A stretch of 64,000 bases of DNA from UBA11855 sp964591705. Its GTDB lineage: Archaea; Thermoproteota; Bathyarchaeia; Bathyarchaeales; Bathycorpusculaceae. Below the pieces are notes generated by a model, which saw nothing but the letters and a program-made list of their open reading frames with translations, made no database searches and was not told the DNA's origin. The stretch lies in assembly GCA_964591705.1 (NCBI GenBank), contig CAZQCX010000005.1, positions 1 to 64,000 of the forward strand. Reading direction: 5' to 3'. Made by a program: the position numbers and the translations under genes. Of the stretch, positions 7,630 to 17,147 are shown one piece after another. Each line of letters opens with the position of its first letter. The first letter of the stretch is position 1.

Positions 7630-8841
7630 TCAAGATTCAGGCAGCGTTGTTTTTCTTGGATCTTGAACAAAAAAGAGTATAACGAGAATTGCTCCAAAGC
7701 CAAAGGCTCCGAGAACGATTCCTACCATTTGGTAATTGAACATGTTAAGCGCTATGCCTCCTATGTAAGTCCCAAGAAAGCCTCCAATCCCCCCAAAGGC
7801 TGCTCTGAGCGACATCATCGTACCGCGGAATTTTGGAATTTGTTCAAGAGTAAGACTAGCGAACGCGGCTGAAAGCATACCATAGCAGAAGACTCGGATG
7901 GCACTTACACCCCAAGAAGTCACAAGGCTTGGCATGAATACCGTAAGTATCACCATTGTTGCGACCACACAACCAGTCACTATTCCAGTCTGTTTCCGTC
8001 CAGTTCGATTCACAAGTCTTCCAGCTGTCAAGCCCCCCAGAGCTGCTATTGTTGCATTAACCATTGTAATAATCGACCCGAAGCTGGTGGTTAGTCCGAA
8101 CTGGGACTTCCAAAAGGAGACTACATAGAATGTTATCACGCCTGTTGCAGAAACAAGCAGACCTCCAGCAAGGCAAGCTGCCGCAGATCTGTTAGTCAGA
8201 GTTACTCTGCATCCAGCCAATATTGGCGCCCTATCTTCAGTCCGGGTATTGCTCAGCTTTGAGGGAACAATCAGAAGTGCAAAAAGTAGACCAGCGACGG
8301 AAACAGGCAGATTAAACCACAACATGACCGAACGCCAGTCCCCAAAGTTCACCAAGAGTCCCGTCATTGGCGCTCCAACGGTGAAGGCGAGAAATCCAGC
8401 CGCAACTATCCACCCTACAGCTTTTCCCCTCTTTTCTAATGGATAAACCTCTCCAATCAAAGCAAGAGCCATGGCTCCAACCATGACAGAACCTGCTCCA
8501 TTCAATGAATACAGTACTTGCATGGAGAGAAAAGTTGGAGCCCAAAAGCTACCCAACGCTGCTATGCTAATGCAGAAGACGCCTATTAGAAGCAAAAGCT
8601 TGTGGTTAAGTCGGACACTCAAAAAAGCCATGAACAAGCCCACGACAACTCCAACTAATGCCGAGATGGAAGAGATGCTGGCAGCAGTGCCTGGGGTAAC
8701 TTGAAATGTCTTAGCCACGTCAGTTAGCAACAATGGCATCATTACATCTATGACTGCTGCAGCAAACACTACAAAAGCCAGTGCCGAAAGGAATAGTCTT
8801 CCTCGGAATCCCTTCCCAAAGCTTGCTTCCTCAATCCCCAT
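7630..8841 (-). CDS. MFS transporter (drug-exporter type)
   Basis: The 403-residue protein has the hydrophobicity of a 12-helix major facilitator. An RGKAVGW element lies in the loop after the fourth helix. Family features include a first-half glycine-rich helix (GAGSVMVGAM) and a central charged loop near residues 195-205. The substrate is unknown; resemblance to drug and metabolite exporters is by overall pattern only. It is transcribed away from the large ATPase regulator at 8994. The 150-bp shared control region contains a 10-bp perfect inverted repeat, so the regulator may control this exporter. Confidence 0.85.
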   Translation of the reverse strand: MGIEEASFGKGFRGRLFLSALAFVVFAAAVIDVMMPLLLTDVAKTFQVTPGTAASISSISALVGVVVGLFMAFLSVRLNHKLLLLIGVFCISIAALGSFWAPTFLSMQVLYSLNGAGSVMVGAMALALIGEVYPLEKRGKAVGWIVAAGFLAFTVGAPMTGLLVNFGDWRSVMLWFNLPVSVAGLLFALLIVPSKLSNTRTEDRAPILAGCRVTLTNRSAAACLAGGLLVSATGVITFYVVSFWKSQFGLTTSFGSIITMVNATIAALGGLTAGRLVNRTGRKQTGIVTGCVVATMVILTVFMPSLVTSWGVSAIRVFCYGMLSAAFASLTLEQIPKFRGTMMSLRAAFGGIGGFLGTYIGGIALNMFNYQMVGIVLGAFGFGAILVILFFVQDPRKTTLPES

Positions 8842-8908
8842 GCTGACCCTCTATCAAGGCAGGGAATATTTAGATTTTGCCGACGAATAAACCCTCACCA
8901 AGGCCGAG

Positions 8909-8941
8909 AGTGTATGGAAAGTGAGGGATGCTCCATACACT
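8909..8941. promoter_or_regulatory. 10-bp inverted repeat, candidate operator
   Basis: AGTGTATGGA at 8909-8918 is perfectly inverted as TCCATACACT at 8932-8941, with a 13-base spacer. The right arm abuts an AT-rich TATA-like stretch at 8941-8952 that fits the promoter of the ATPase gene starting at 8994. The element sits between divergent genes, where an operator would control both. No protein is known to bind it. Confidence 0.5.
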
Positions 8942-8993
8942 AAATATTAATACTTTGAAAGTTGGATGTAGAACTGGGAGCGCTCCTTAGAGG

Positions 8994-11900
8994 TTGAAAA
9001 CAGGTTCCATAGCTGAACCAATCCTGGTTGGTAGAAATCGCGAACTCAACGAGCTAAAGTCAGGTCTCCAGTCAGCCTTTGAGGGTCATGGAAACACTAT
9101 TTTCATTTCTGGTGAAGCAGGATCTGGAAAGACAAGGCTCGCTAACGAATTCATCAAAACCGCAAGGAGAAAAGGCACAATAGTCCTGTCCGGATGGTGT
9201 CTGAGCAACGCTGTTGTTCCCTATTTTCCATTCTTGGAAGCTCTCGAATCCTTTTCAGCAGAAGACGACTGCCTCAAAGCATTTGGCCCTCAGCAGCTGA
9301 GGATGAAAACATGGCTCACTGAGCCGAATTGGGCAGGAGGACCAGAAAAGCAATATATGAGTCCTCAGACTTGGCGAGACCAAGCATTTGCAGCAGTCAA
9401 ACGAGAACTGTTGCTAATGTCCTCTAGCAAGCCGACCATTCTCTTCATTGACGACATTCATTGGGCTGATTCAGCTTCGCTGTCGCTGCTTCACTATATC
9501 GCACGCGCCATCACTTCGGAGAGAATACTTCTCTTAGCCACTTTCAGGCGCGAGGAAGTAGCTTCCAGCATTGACGCGCAATCGCGTCCTCTTCTTGAGA
9601 GTTTGCGGATAATGGGTCGCGAAGGCATCCTCAAAGAGATCAAATTGCAGAGTCTCACTCACGTTGACGTTGAGAGAATTGCTGAGAGCATGCTTGGTGG
9701 AAGCATAGATGCTGAACTTGTCAAAAGACTGGCTACTGAGAGCCGCGGCGTTCCACTTTTTGTGGTAGAATCGCTGAGAATGCTCCATGAACAGGGCAGA
9801 ATTCTCCAGCAGCAAGGTCAGTGGACCACAAACGTCAAAGAGTATGGTGTGCCCGACAAAGTAAAAGACGTGATCTTGCGGAGACTTGATTCTTTAAGAC
9901 CAAACCAACGAAGAATACTTGACGCTGCCTCCGCAATCGGTGAGAAGTTTGATCCAAAGCTTGTGGCTACAGTTGTCAATCAAGATACTCTGGACGTTCT
10001 GGAATCATTGAACGCAATCGCTGAATCCACGCTTCTTGTTGGATGCGCTGGGGACTACTACAGTTTTGTTCACGCGAAATTTCGTGAAATGCTCTACAGT
10101 CAGATTTCAACACCACTCCGGAAAGAGTATCATTCCCGAATTGCGGAAAACTTGGAAAACTTGAGAAAGAGTTCAAAGAAAATCCAAATCGGCGAAATAG
10201 CCTATCACTATATTCAGGCAGGAAACAAAGAAAAATCCACACAATACGCTTTGGAGGCTGGCAAAGACGCTCTGGCCAGATTCAGCAACAAAGAGGCGCT
10301 GAGACATTTCAATTATGTTCTTCAAAGTGTCGAGGAAGATCCAGAATATGCAAATGATAAGTCGGCAGCTCTGGAGGGGCTTGGGGAAGCCCTCTTCGCA
10401 AATAGCATGTTTAGGGAGGCAACAAGATCATTCGAGCAGCTAGCCGGCATCACAACTGGCGTCGTCAAGCTGCACGCTTTGCGAAGAGCTATGGATTCGG
10501 CCTTCTTTCAAGGGGAATTCGTTCATCTGCTGGAGTTGACAAAAAAAGCTGAAGAATTCTCCGTTCCTGACCGGCTGGAGCGCGCAAGGGTTCTAATGAA
10601 CAGAGCTAGAGCAGTCATGTTTCTTGGAGATTACGAGGCAGGAAGAGCAGATTTCGAAGCAGCCTTGAAAGTTTTCGAGGAGGAGCTTTCTCTCTCCGAT
10701 GTAGCCCGCAACTCTTTGGGCTTGGGCGGCGTTCACAGGGAAGAGCAGCAGGAAGAAGGATTAGCTAGGGCATTAAGAGCAGTCACTCTGTATGAAGAGT
10801 TGGACGATGATCGTGGACTAATGGATGCCTGCAATCGTGCAGGACAGAGTTTTGGCTACCGTATGCTTACGACAGAAGCGCTAGCCATGCGTGAAAAAGC
10901 CGTTGGAATCGGAGAGAAAATAGGTGACTTCAACAGAATGGCTGAAGCAGAAGTCTCATCAGCTTGGTGTCTTGAAGCCGTAAGCGATTTTTCTGGAGCT
11001 TTGTCAGGCAGCCTCAAAGCATTGGGACATTGCGAAAAGACAGACTCCGACTGGACTCGGGGCATGACCTACTCAAATCTTGCCAGACTATACGCTAGGT
11101 TGGGAGATTTGGCCAATGCAGAACAGTACTTTCAGAAACTCGTGAGACTGCCCCAAGGGGTCCTCTCAGTTTTTGCATTTGTGAAATTTGGTCTGTCTCG
11201 GGCTGTTTTTCTTGCTGCGCGACAGCAACTGAATGAAGCAAACCAGTATTTTGAAGAATGCTTAAAGGCGGCTCGCGTTGGCGTGCCTCCATCGCTTGAG
11301 ATAGTGACTAGAAACTATTATGCCTGGATTTTGGACAAACAAAACAAACCTGAAGAAGCGAAGAATCAACTCAAGATGGCTGGAAAGACGATCGAGCGCT
11401 TCGAGAACTATTTTCGGCATGCCGCAATCCACGCCATGTTGATGGCTCCGAGGGCAGCTTTCATGGAAAAAGAATTTGCCTTCAGACTTGACATAGTCAA
11501 TGTTTCTAAGAAACCCTGTGAGATAACTGCTATCGAAGGGATAGTCCCCTGTGAATTTAGAATTCTTGAAGCTTCCAACGGCCACAGCCTGATAAACGAT
11601 TCGATTATTGTGAAAGAAGGTAACATTGAGCCTTTTCAAGTCAAGCCAATCAAGTTGACGCTGCAGGCAACAACCTCAGGGGTTTTCAATCTTAAACCTC
11701 AAGTTGTCTACTTGGATGATTTTGGAATAAAGAAAACCTGCAAAATCAACCCAGTCAGCATAACCATCCAGCCCGCAGCACCTAAGCTCGAGGAGAGGCG
11801 AGTTGTGACAAGTCTTCAGAAGTTTGAACCTAAATCCGAAGCTGCCAGCAAAGCTCTCGACTACTTGGTCAGTGCTATTTTGGAAGACTTGAGGCAACTA

Positions 11901-12149
11901 AAGATGCCTCCGGAGAGGGCAGGATGGCGAACTTTGATGGACGTCGTAAAGGAAGGAAAAGTGTCAAAGTACAGTGTTTACGGAACAGCAGGTCGACGAG
12001 GCAAGGCTCTTCTTGAACTTGAGCGCCTTGGTCTAGTGGAGACACGCGTTTTTGAGGGCGAAAGGGGTCGCGGAGGCAACATTCTTAAGATCAGAGCCGA
12101 CCGCCAAAACGCCAGCGCAAAGGGTCTCAGTGAACTGCGGGAAGAATAG
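8994..12149 (+). CDS. large STAND-like ATPase with TPR repeats and C-terminal winged helix
   Basis: This 1051-residue protein opens with VGRNREL and a P-loop ATPase domain: Walker A GEAGSGKT near residue 40 and Walker B ILFIDDIHWAD near 150. This is the arrangement of LuxR/MalT-type and adenylyl-cyclase-associated ATPases. Residues about 400-800 are repeated helical pairs with TPR character, for example the ALA/Y-heavy repeats near 590 and 690. A beta-rich segment follows at about 820-920. The last 100 residues resemble a winged helix (KYSVYGTAGRRGKALLELERLGLV) that probably binds DNA. The start is TTG at 8994 with GAGG just upstream. It is probably a signal-sensing transcription regulator; ligand and targets are unknown. 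Confidence 0.8.
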   Translation: MKTGSIAEPILVGRNRELNELKSGLQSAFEGHGNTIFISGEAGSGKTRLANEFIKTARRKGTIVLSGWCLSNAVVPYFPFLEALESFSAEDDCLKAFGPQQLRMKTWLTEPNWAGGPEKQYMSPQTWRDQAFAAVKRELLLMSSSKPTILFIDDIHWADSASLSLLHYIARAITSERILLLATFRREEVASSIDAQSRPLLESLRIMGREGILKEIKLQSLTHVDVERIAESMLGGSIDAELVKRLATESRGVPLFVVESLRMLHEQGRILQQQGQWTTNVKEYGVPDKVKDVILRRLDSLRPNQRRILDAASAIGEKFDPKLVATVVNQDTLDVLESLNAIAESTLLVGCAGDYYSFVHAKFREMLYSQISTPLRKEYHSRIAENLENLRKSSKKIQIGEIAYHYIQAGNKEKSTQYALEAGKDALARFSNKEALRHFNYVLQSVEEDPEYANDKSAALEGLGEALFANSMFREATRSFEQLAGITTGVVKLHALRRAMDSAFFQGEFVHLLELTKKAEEFSVPDRLERARVLMNRARAVMFLGDYEAGRADFEAALKVFEEELSLSDVARNSLGLGGVHREEQQEEGLARALRAVTLYEELDDDRGLMDACNRAGQSFGYRMLTTEALAMREKAVGIGEKIGDFNRMAEAEVSSAWCLEAVSDFSGALSGSLKALGHCEKTDSDWTRGMTYSNLARLYARLGDLANAEQYFQKLVRLPQGVLSVFAFVKFGLSRAVFLAARQQLNEANQYFEECLKAARVGVPPSLEIVTRNYYAWILDKQNKPEEAKNQLKMAGKTIERFENYFRHAAIHAMLMAPRAAFMEKEFAFRLDIVNVSKKPCEITAIEGIVPCEFRILEASNGHSLINDSIIVKEGNIEPFQVKPIKLTLQATTSGVFNLKPQVVYLDDFGIKKTCKINPVSITIQPAAPKLEERRVVTSLQKFEPKSEAASKALDYLVSAILEDLRQLKMPPERAGWRTLMDVVKEGKVSKYSVYGTAGRRGKALLELERLGLVETRVFEGERGRGGNILKIRADRQNASAKGLSELREE

Positions 12150-12289
12150 CCCACTTCTCTCTTACTTAAGCGGTTCTCCTACGAAGCAGCAGGGATTCAA
12201 CCGCTTAGCCCCTTAGTATTCTCGATTTTGCCCTTGAGAAAATTCGGGAAAAATCCGCAAAAATGGCTACATAATTTTCCGAACCCATA

Positions 12290-14827
12290 ATGAGGCGGCG
12301 AAATCTCATGCAATCAATGACGCATATAAATTACGCAGAGCGCCGAGTGCGGGGCGCTGTGACAAGAAGTACCCAACTGAAAAGGAGAAGTGAAAGAATC
12401 CTGAAACCAAAAAGAGCTAAGACAACATCGCTAGTGTTCTTGCTTATCTCTGCATTCGCAGTCGTCTCACTAGCTTGCACGCAACTTGTCTCAAAAGCAA
12501 ATGCCACAGGAGCCATAACTTATGGAGTGACCCCTGCTGGAAACGGATACAAACAAGAAATCGGAGCCTTGGGCGGAGCACAATACGCGATTTATGTTCC
12601 TGAACCCGCAAAAAACTGGAATGGAAATTTGGTTGTGTTTTGCCATGGATGGAATTGGGGAATTGAGCCCAGTGTGACTTCATTTAATGCTACAGCTAAT
12701 TCCACAATAGACAGCGGATCCGCCTTCGCCGCATCAACCTTTGGAGAAGGAGGATACCCTATTCCAAGAGCTGTCGATTGTACTCGCATGTTGACGGAAT
12801 ATGCTGTTGTCACTTATGGAGTTAAGAAGTCAGTCTTACTGGGGATTTCCATGGGCGGCAATGTTGCGCTTCAACTTGGTGCGCAGTTCCCCCACCTCTA
12901 TAGTGGGGTGCTCGACATATGTGGTGCAAAGAATCTGACTGCTTCATACGAAAAAGGCGCATGGGTGAACTATGATGACGCGACTCTTACAACGGAATTG
13001 ATGAAACTGGGACCTGGACCACTGCCCATCCGCTACTATCCCTGCACGTCGCTTCAAATGCTACGAGACTTCGTCGGAAATCGGTCTGCAGATATCGCCA
13101 CGGAATGCGGAGGAACTCCGGCGCAGAAGCCTTTAGTCTATGAAAACCTATCTCCAGTTTACAATGCTACGAACCTGAAAGTGCCCGTAATAACCGTTCA
13201 GGGATCACATGATGGCATCATGCCTCTTTCACAAACACTCGCTTATCAGGACGCAGTCGCAAAGACCGGTCATTCGTACCTGTACCGCCTTGTTGTGGTG
13301 GAGGGAGGCGGACACGCCAGCCCCTCCGTAGTCGCACAAATCCCATCTCGTCTTGCGGAACTGCACAGTTGGTCCCAGCAACTTGCCAGCTGGACGCTTG
13401 TTCACGACAACCGAGCACTGAAGGCTTATCCTGACCTCAAAGAGTCTGTCTGGCAAAAGAACGCAAGCACACCGCCTAACGGTGCGTATGACAAGATTGG
13501 TCTACACAGAATAGTGAAACCAAGTATGACCGCGAAAGGAGTCGTGTTTATGATTCCAGGATTGTATGGCAGCGGCGAGAGACTGGTATCAAACCCATCG
13601 ACCGACAGCTTCGAAAAGACAGAAGACAGTAGCCAATGCATTTACTGGGCAAACAGAGGCTTTGACGTCTATACAATAGACTTTAGAAACCACTTCATAC
13701 CACTGACTCTCAATAAGAATGAATTGTCATTCATGGCTGATTGGGGGATGGACCAATTCATAAGCGACATAAAAGAAGGAGTTGATAAAGCAAAGATGCT
13801 ATCGGGAACCAGCAAAGTCTTCATGGCAGGTATGAGCTGGGGCGGAATCCTGAGCCAAGTCTATGCAGCAAAATACTGGCAACAAGATCTTCGCGGTCTA
13901 ATTCTGCTGGATGCCGCCCCCCCAAAATCCACCATAGCCAAGAACCAGAACCTAACAAATACCTACAACCTTACTGCCGCCATCAACACAATGAAGGCTG
14001 CAGGCGCCTGGGCATGGGAAAATCCACAATCGTCCGCGACTCCTTCTCCCCTTAACCCTGGATATCTGACCCTGCTCCAATTCGCTGTTCAAAATCCAGA
14101 CGCTCCAGCACAATATCCCAACGGAACGTTGGTAACAACGAAAAACCCACATACAAATGCGTCTTGGACGAACATAACGGAATGGTTCGAGTACACATTC
14201 AACGCTGGCAATAACTTCAACACCTACGGCGGCTACAGTAACATCACTACAATAATGAACATGGCTACCCAAGCAGACAGATACTATCCCATTAGACAGT
14301 TTCAAGACTTCAGTGCTATGCTGGATTGGACGGTGTGCCCATACGTCCCATATGACTACCTCGCACACGTCAAAGAGATCAACATTCCCGTGCTTGCCTT
14401 CAGAAGCGGACTGAACCTAGCTGCATATGGAAATATAACCAACGGAATGGCAACCAACGACTTCACGTGGACGGTGCTCCCGAACTACGGTCACGGCGAT
14501 GTAATGCAGGGAACCTACTCAGCAAGAGATGTTAGTCAGCCCGCTTTGGATTGGATGCTGCGCCATTTAGCGCTTGATGCTTCTGCCTTCTGCGACGTTA
14601 CCGTGATGCCTGGCTGGACTTGGCATTTCTTTGCGCACAGTTTCGGTGGCTCTGGATCGCACAAGTATCAGTGGTATGAGGGAACGGCACTCTTAACCGG
14701 ACAGACAAGCACGGTGCTGTCGGTAACCAAAAGTACGCCAGGAACCTATACATTCTACTGCAGAGTCAGCGACTCGGAAGGCACAACAACAAACAGCAAC
14801 CCCGTAAGACTAACTGTCACGACCTAG
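12290..14827 (+). CDS. secreted protein with two alpha/beta-hydrolase domains and an Ig-like domain
   Basis: The 845-residue protein has a basic N-terminus followed by a hydrophobic signal segment at about 45-70, so it is exported or membrane-anchored. The first alpha/beta-hydrolase domain (about 80-360) has the nucleophile elbow GISMGG near 185 and a late HDG and GGGH pair for Asp and His. The second (about 395-760) has the elbow GMSWGG near 515 and NYGHGD near 730. The last 80 residues look like an Ig-like domain (YTFYCRVSDSEG). Two catalytic domains in one exported polypeptide suggest esterase, lipase or peptidase activity on external polymers; the substrate is unknown. Several ATG codons near the start make the exact N-terminus uncertain. 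Confidence 0.8.
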   Translation: MRRRNLMQSMTHINYAERRVRGAVTRSTQLKRRSERILKPKRAKTTSLVFLLISAFAVVSLACTQLVSKANATGAITYGVTPAGNGYKQEIGALGGAQYAIYVPEPAKNWNGNLVVFCHGWNWGIEPSVTSFNATANSTIDSGSAFAASTFGEGGYPIPRAVDCTRMLTEYAVVTYGVKKSVLLGISMGGNVALQLGAQFPHLYSGVLDICGAKNLTASYEKGAWVNYDDATLTTELMKLGPGPLPIRYYPCTSLQMLRDFVGNRSADIATECGGTPAQKPLVYENLSPVYNATNLKVPVITVQGSHDGIMPLSQTLAYQDAVAKTGHSYLYRLVVVEGGGHASPSVVAQIPSRLAELHSWSQQLASWTLVHDNRALKAYPDLKESVWQKNASTPPNGAYDKIGLHRIVKPSMTAKGVVFMIPGLYGSGERLVSNPSTDSFEKTEDSSQCIYWANRGFDVYTIDFRNHFIPLTLNKNELSFMADWGMDQFISDIKEGVDKAKMLSGTSKVFMAGMSWGGILSQVYAAKYWQQDLRGLILLDAAPPKSTIAKNQNLTNTYNLTAAINTMKAAGAWAWENPQSSATPSPLNPGYLTLLQFAVQNPDAPAQYPNGTLVTTKNPHTNASWTNITEWFEYTFNAGNNFNTYGGYSNITTIMNMATQADRYYPIRQFQDFSAMLDWTVCPYVPYDYLAHVKEINIPVLAFRSGLNLAAYGNITNGMATNDFTWTVLPNYGHGDVMQGTYSARDVSQPALDWMLRHLALDASAFCDVTVMPGWTWHFFAHSFGGSGSHKYQWYEGTALLTGQTSTVLSVTKSTPGTYTFYCRVSDSEGTTTNSNPVRLTVTT

Positions 14828-14978
14828 TCCACGATAATCTCGGGAAACGAGCAAAGCAGTTGTGGCCGCAACCTCGTTTCCATACCTCACTTTTTCTAAA
14901 TCTGTCAACCAAGAAAGCGAACTTGGACTAGCTTGGAACCGAGATTGCTGAGAAATCTCGAATGCATGCTTTCATAGA

Positions 14979-15524
14979 TTACCAGCTTCGGAGTATTATC
15001 ATTGTGTTTGTTTTCATTATCCCTTCCACTCGCCGTATTTTCTCGATACACTCGTTTACTTCCATGACGTTAGCGCCGCCGATCACTGCAACTATGTCAT
15101 ACTCGCCCGTAACTTCGTAGAGTGTCTCCACGTTGGGGATCTTCCGAATTCTGTCTGAGACTTCTTGCGTCGGAAAAGAAGGGTTGGTCGCCAACAAAGT
15201 AATGGCCTCGGCACCTTCGCCAACGCTAATCTTGACAGTGAACCTTCGGATAACGCCCGAATCGGTCAGTAGTTTGACTCTTTTGCGAACGGCTCCCTCA
15301 GATAAACCGACTTTCTTCCCAATATCGATGTACGCAGCCCTTCCGTCACCCTTCAGGATCCGAATTATCTGCCTGTCAATTTCATCCATTCTGCGCCCCA
15401 GCTTGATCTTATCTGCGTAAGAATTTAACGTTTCCTGACTCACAGCGCCTCCAAGGTTGCGAATTCCGTCGTAGTCACCTTCAGCCATCGAGTTTTCCGC
15501 AAGACTGCTTTCCAATCGAAGCAT
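14979..15524 (-). CDS. Lrp/AsnC-family regulator, LysM-like
   Basis: The protein has an Lrp-type helix-turn-helix (about residues 48-95, with MDEIDRQIIRIL and GLSEGAVRKRVKLL) and a ligand-binding RAM domain (about 100-181, with VTGEYDIVAVI). The first 45 residues are not part of the family. A start at the Met at 15389 or 15488 is therefore possible instead of 15524. It is divergent from lysW, as is lysM in Sulfolobus, where the LysM protein controls the lysW promoter and responds to lysine. I infer that this protein acts at the box upstream of lysW, perhaps with lysine or arginine as effector. Confidence 0.85.
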   Translation of the reverse strand: MLRLESSLAENSMAEGDYDGIRNLGGAVSQETLNSYADKIKLGRRMDEIDRQIIRILKGDGRAAYIDIGKKVGLSEGAVRKRVKLLTDSGVIRRFTVKISVGEGAEAITLLATNPSFPTQEVSDRIRKIPNVETLYEVTGEYDIVAVIGGANVMEVNECIEKIRRVEGIMKTNTMIILRSW

Positions 15525-15559
15525 GAGAAAAGTACCATTTGGAACACCGAGGGCTTATT

Positions 15560-15595
15560 TTGTCATGAATAAGTCACAATGTTTAAAAGAAACCC
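15560..15595 (+). promoter_or_regulatory. lysW promoter with candidate Lrp-type operator
   Basis: TTGTCATG at 15560-15567 and AAGTCACAA at 15571-15579 form an imperfect inverted repeat (TTGTnA ... TnACAA). It is followed directly by the TATA box GTTTAAAA at 15581-15588 and then AAACCC. A related AAGTCACAA-TATA-AACCC block precedes argG and a weaker version precedes dapA. This is a likely regulated promoter for the lysW cluster. Confidence 0.6.
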
Positions 15596-15642
15596 GATTC
15601 AATCAGAATGACATTTCCGATCATAAAAAACGTGGAAACAAA

Positions 15643-15864
15643 ATGATCAAGCAAACAGGAAACCCGAATACCCAAGAGGTGAAGGTATTGAACAAAACCA
15701 AATGCCCAGACTGTGACGCAGACCTCGACGTTCCAAACGACACTGAGAAAGGAGAAATCCTAAGCTGCCCAGGTTGTGGACTCGAACTCGAAGTTAAACA
15801 GGTGAACTGTGGATGTGTAGACCTTCAGGAATTAACCATTGAAGGAGAAGACTGGGGCGAGTAG
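15643..15864 (+). CDS. lysW: LysW amino-group carrier protein
   Basis: LysW is a small acidic carrier whose C-terminal glutamate is joined to the amino group of alpha-aminoadipate or glutamate, shielding it during later steps. The 73-residue product has the zinc-ribbon pattern CPDC, then CPGC, followed by the diagnostic C-terminus ending EDWGE. The last Glu is the attachment point. The frame stays open upstream of 15643, but the TATA box at 15581-15588 places the transcript start near 15607, so the ATG at 15643 is preferred. It is the first gene of the lysW-X-Y-Z-J-K cluster. Confidence 0.92.
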   Translation: MIKQTGNPNTQEVKVLNKTKCPDCDADLDVPNDTEKGEILSCPGCGLELEVKQVNCGCVDLQELTIEGEDWGE

Positions 15865-15946
15865 ACAGCAAAATCTCACAAAACGAAAGAATAATATCCA
15901 CACAAGAGTTTTTCAGATTATATTTCTCATGGGATGCAAAGAAACG

Positions 15947-17125
15947 ATGAGCATAGCACTTCTCTATGAAAGATCAGAAAACGACGAAAACGGCATCAAA
16001 CTCACTGCTGAAACCATGGGCATCAACCTCACTTTCATCCCGTTCAGAAAAGCAGCGGTTGCACTATGCAAAGACCGCTACACCTTCAAAACCAGAGGCA
16101 AAGACTACACAGAAGCGCTGAAGAGCGTAGGCGTCGTCCTCAACAGAGCACAAAGCAAAAACCGAAGACTAGCCGCATCCCACATCATGGAGATCTTCGG
16201 CAAGAAGGTCATCAACGCCTCTTCAATCGAGTTTGAATGTTACAGCAAGATACGGACACTCTTACACTTCTGGGCTTGGGGCATCCCGATTCCAAAAACA
16301 GTCTATGTGCCCTGCGATCCCGTGGACACAACAAAAGACGGCAGACAAATCCACAACGAGGAAGACATCGCGGATCTGCTGCAGGAACAAATCGCTTTAG
16401 ATGAAGGAATCGTGATAAAACCCGACGCCGGCACTCATGGAAACAAAATAATCCTTGCCAAAAACAGAGAAGCGCTAGTAATGAACGTGAAACAGGCTAC
16501 GCCGTCGATCACAAATCCCGTAGGCGTACTAGCCCAGGAACTCGTCAAGAAATGGTTCTACGACCTCCGCATAATAGTCTCAAAGGAGAAGGGAAAAGAC
16601 CCAGTCTGTCACCCTGTTGCCTTGGCACGAGGAGGCTTCAAAGACTTTAGAACCAATACATACTTGGGCAATCTCGTTTTCGACGCGAAACTTCCTTCCC
16701 ACATTAGAGAACTGGCAATTAAATGTGGAAGAGCCATCAGCAAAGACCACGAAGCTTGGGTCATCGCTTTGGATGCAATGATGGATCTGGGGGAAAAGAC
16801 CAAAGCAGAAGATGATTCGCTCAAGCTAGAGCTCGAGAAGACCGCAGCAGAATTTAGAAACGTCACAGAAGTTAAGAAAGACGACAGCCGATTCAGAGAC
16901 TTTCCTAATTGGAACAATAGGCTAGAAGAAGCCTTCAAACAATATATGAGCACGGAACCCTACGCAAAAGTGAAGGCCATAATAGAAGAAAGCATAGAGC
17001 AAAACAAGCAAAACATAGTCTTCCACGAAGCAAACTCCTGCCCAGAATTCTGGGAACACACGCGTCTCATCGCAGGAATCAACGTGGCAATTCCACTCTT
17101 GAAAAGCGCTCAAAGTCTACTCTAA
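15947..17125 (+). CDS. lysX: LysX/ArgX: LysW-glutamate or -aminoadipate ligase (RimK-type ATP-grasp), with insertion
   Basis: This ligase uses ATP to attach an amino acid to the LysW C-terminal Glu. The ATP-grasp elements are IVIKPDAGTHGNK near residue 158, a DLR near 206, ALD near 276 (metal Asp), and HEANSCPEF near 360-368 (metal Glu and Asn). At 392 residues it is about 100 longer than typical LysX (about 280). The excess, residues about 279-356, is a charged, helical insertion between the two metal-binding elements. Substrate choice cannot be read from the sequence. Starts at 15929 (in-frame ATG) or 15947 are both possible. It lies 82 bases after lysW. Confidence 0.85.
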   Translation: MSIALLYERSENDENGIKLTAETMGINLTFIPFRKAAVALCKDRYTFKTRGKDYTEALKSVGVVLNRAQSKNRRLAASHIMEIFGKKVINASSIEFECYSKIRTLLHFWAWGIPIPKTVYVPCDPVDTTKDGRQIHNEEDIADLLQEQIALDEGIVIKPDAGTHGNKIILAKNREALVMNVKQATPSITNPVGVLAQELVKKWFYDLRIIVSKEKGKDPVCHPVALARGGFKDFRTNTYLGNLVFDAKLPSHIRELAIKCGRAISKDHEAWVIALDAMMDLGEKTKAEDDSLKLELEKTAAEFRNVTEVKKDDSRFRDFPNWNNRLEEAFKQYMSTEPYAKVKAIIEESIEQNKQNIVFHEANSCPEFWEHTRLIAGINVAIPLLKSAQSLL

Positions 17126-17147
17126 CAAAACCAAGAAAGGTGAAAAA

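Noticed and set aside
15523..15642. Upstream extension of the lysW frame
   Set aside because: It begins before the TATA box at 15581 and adds a non-family N-terminus.
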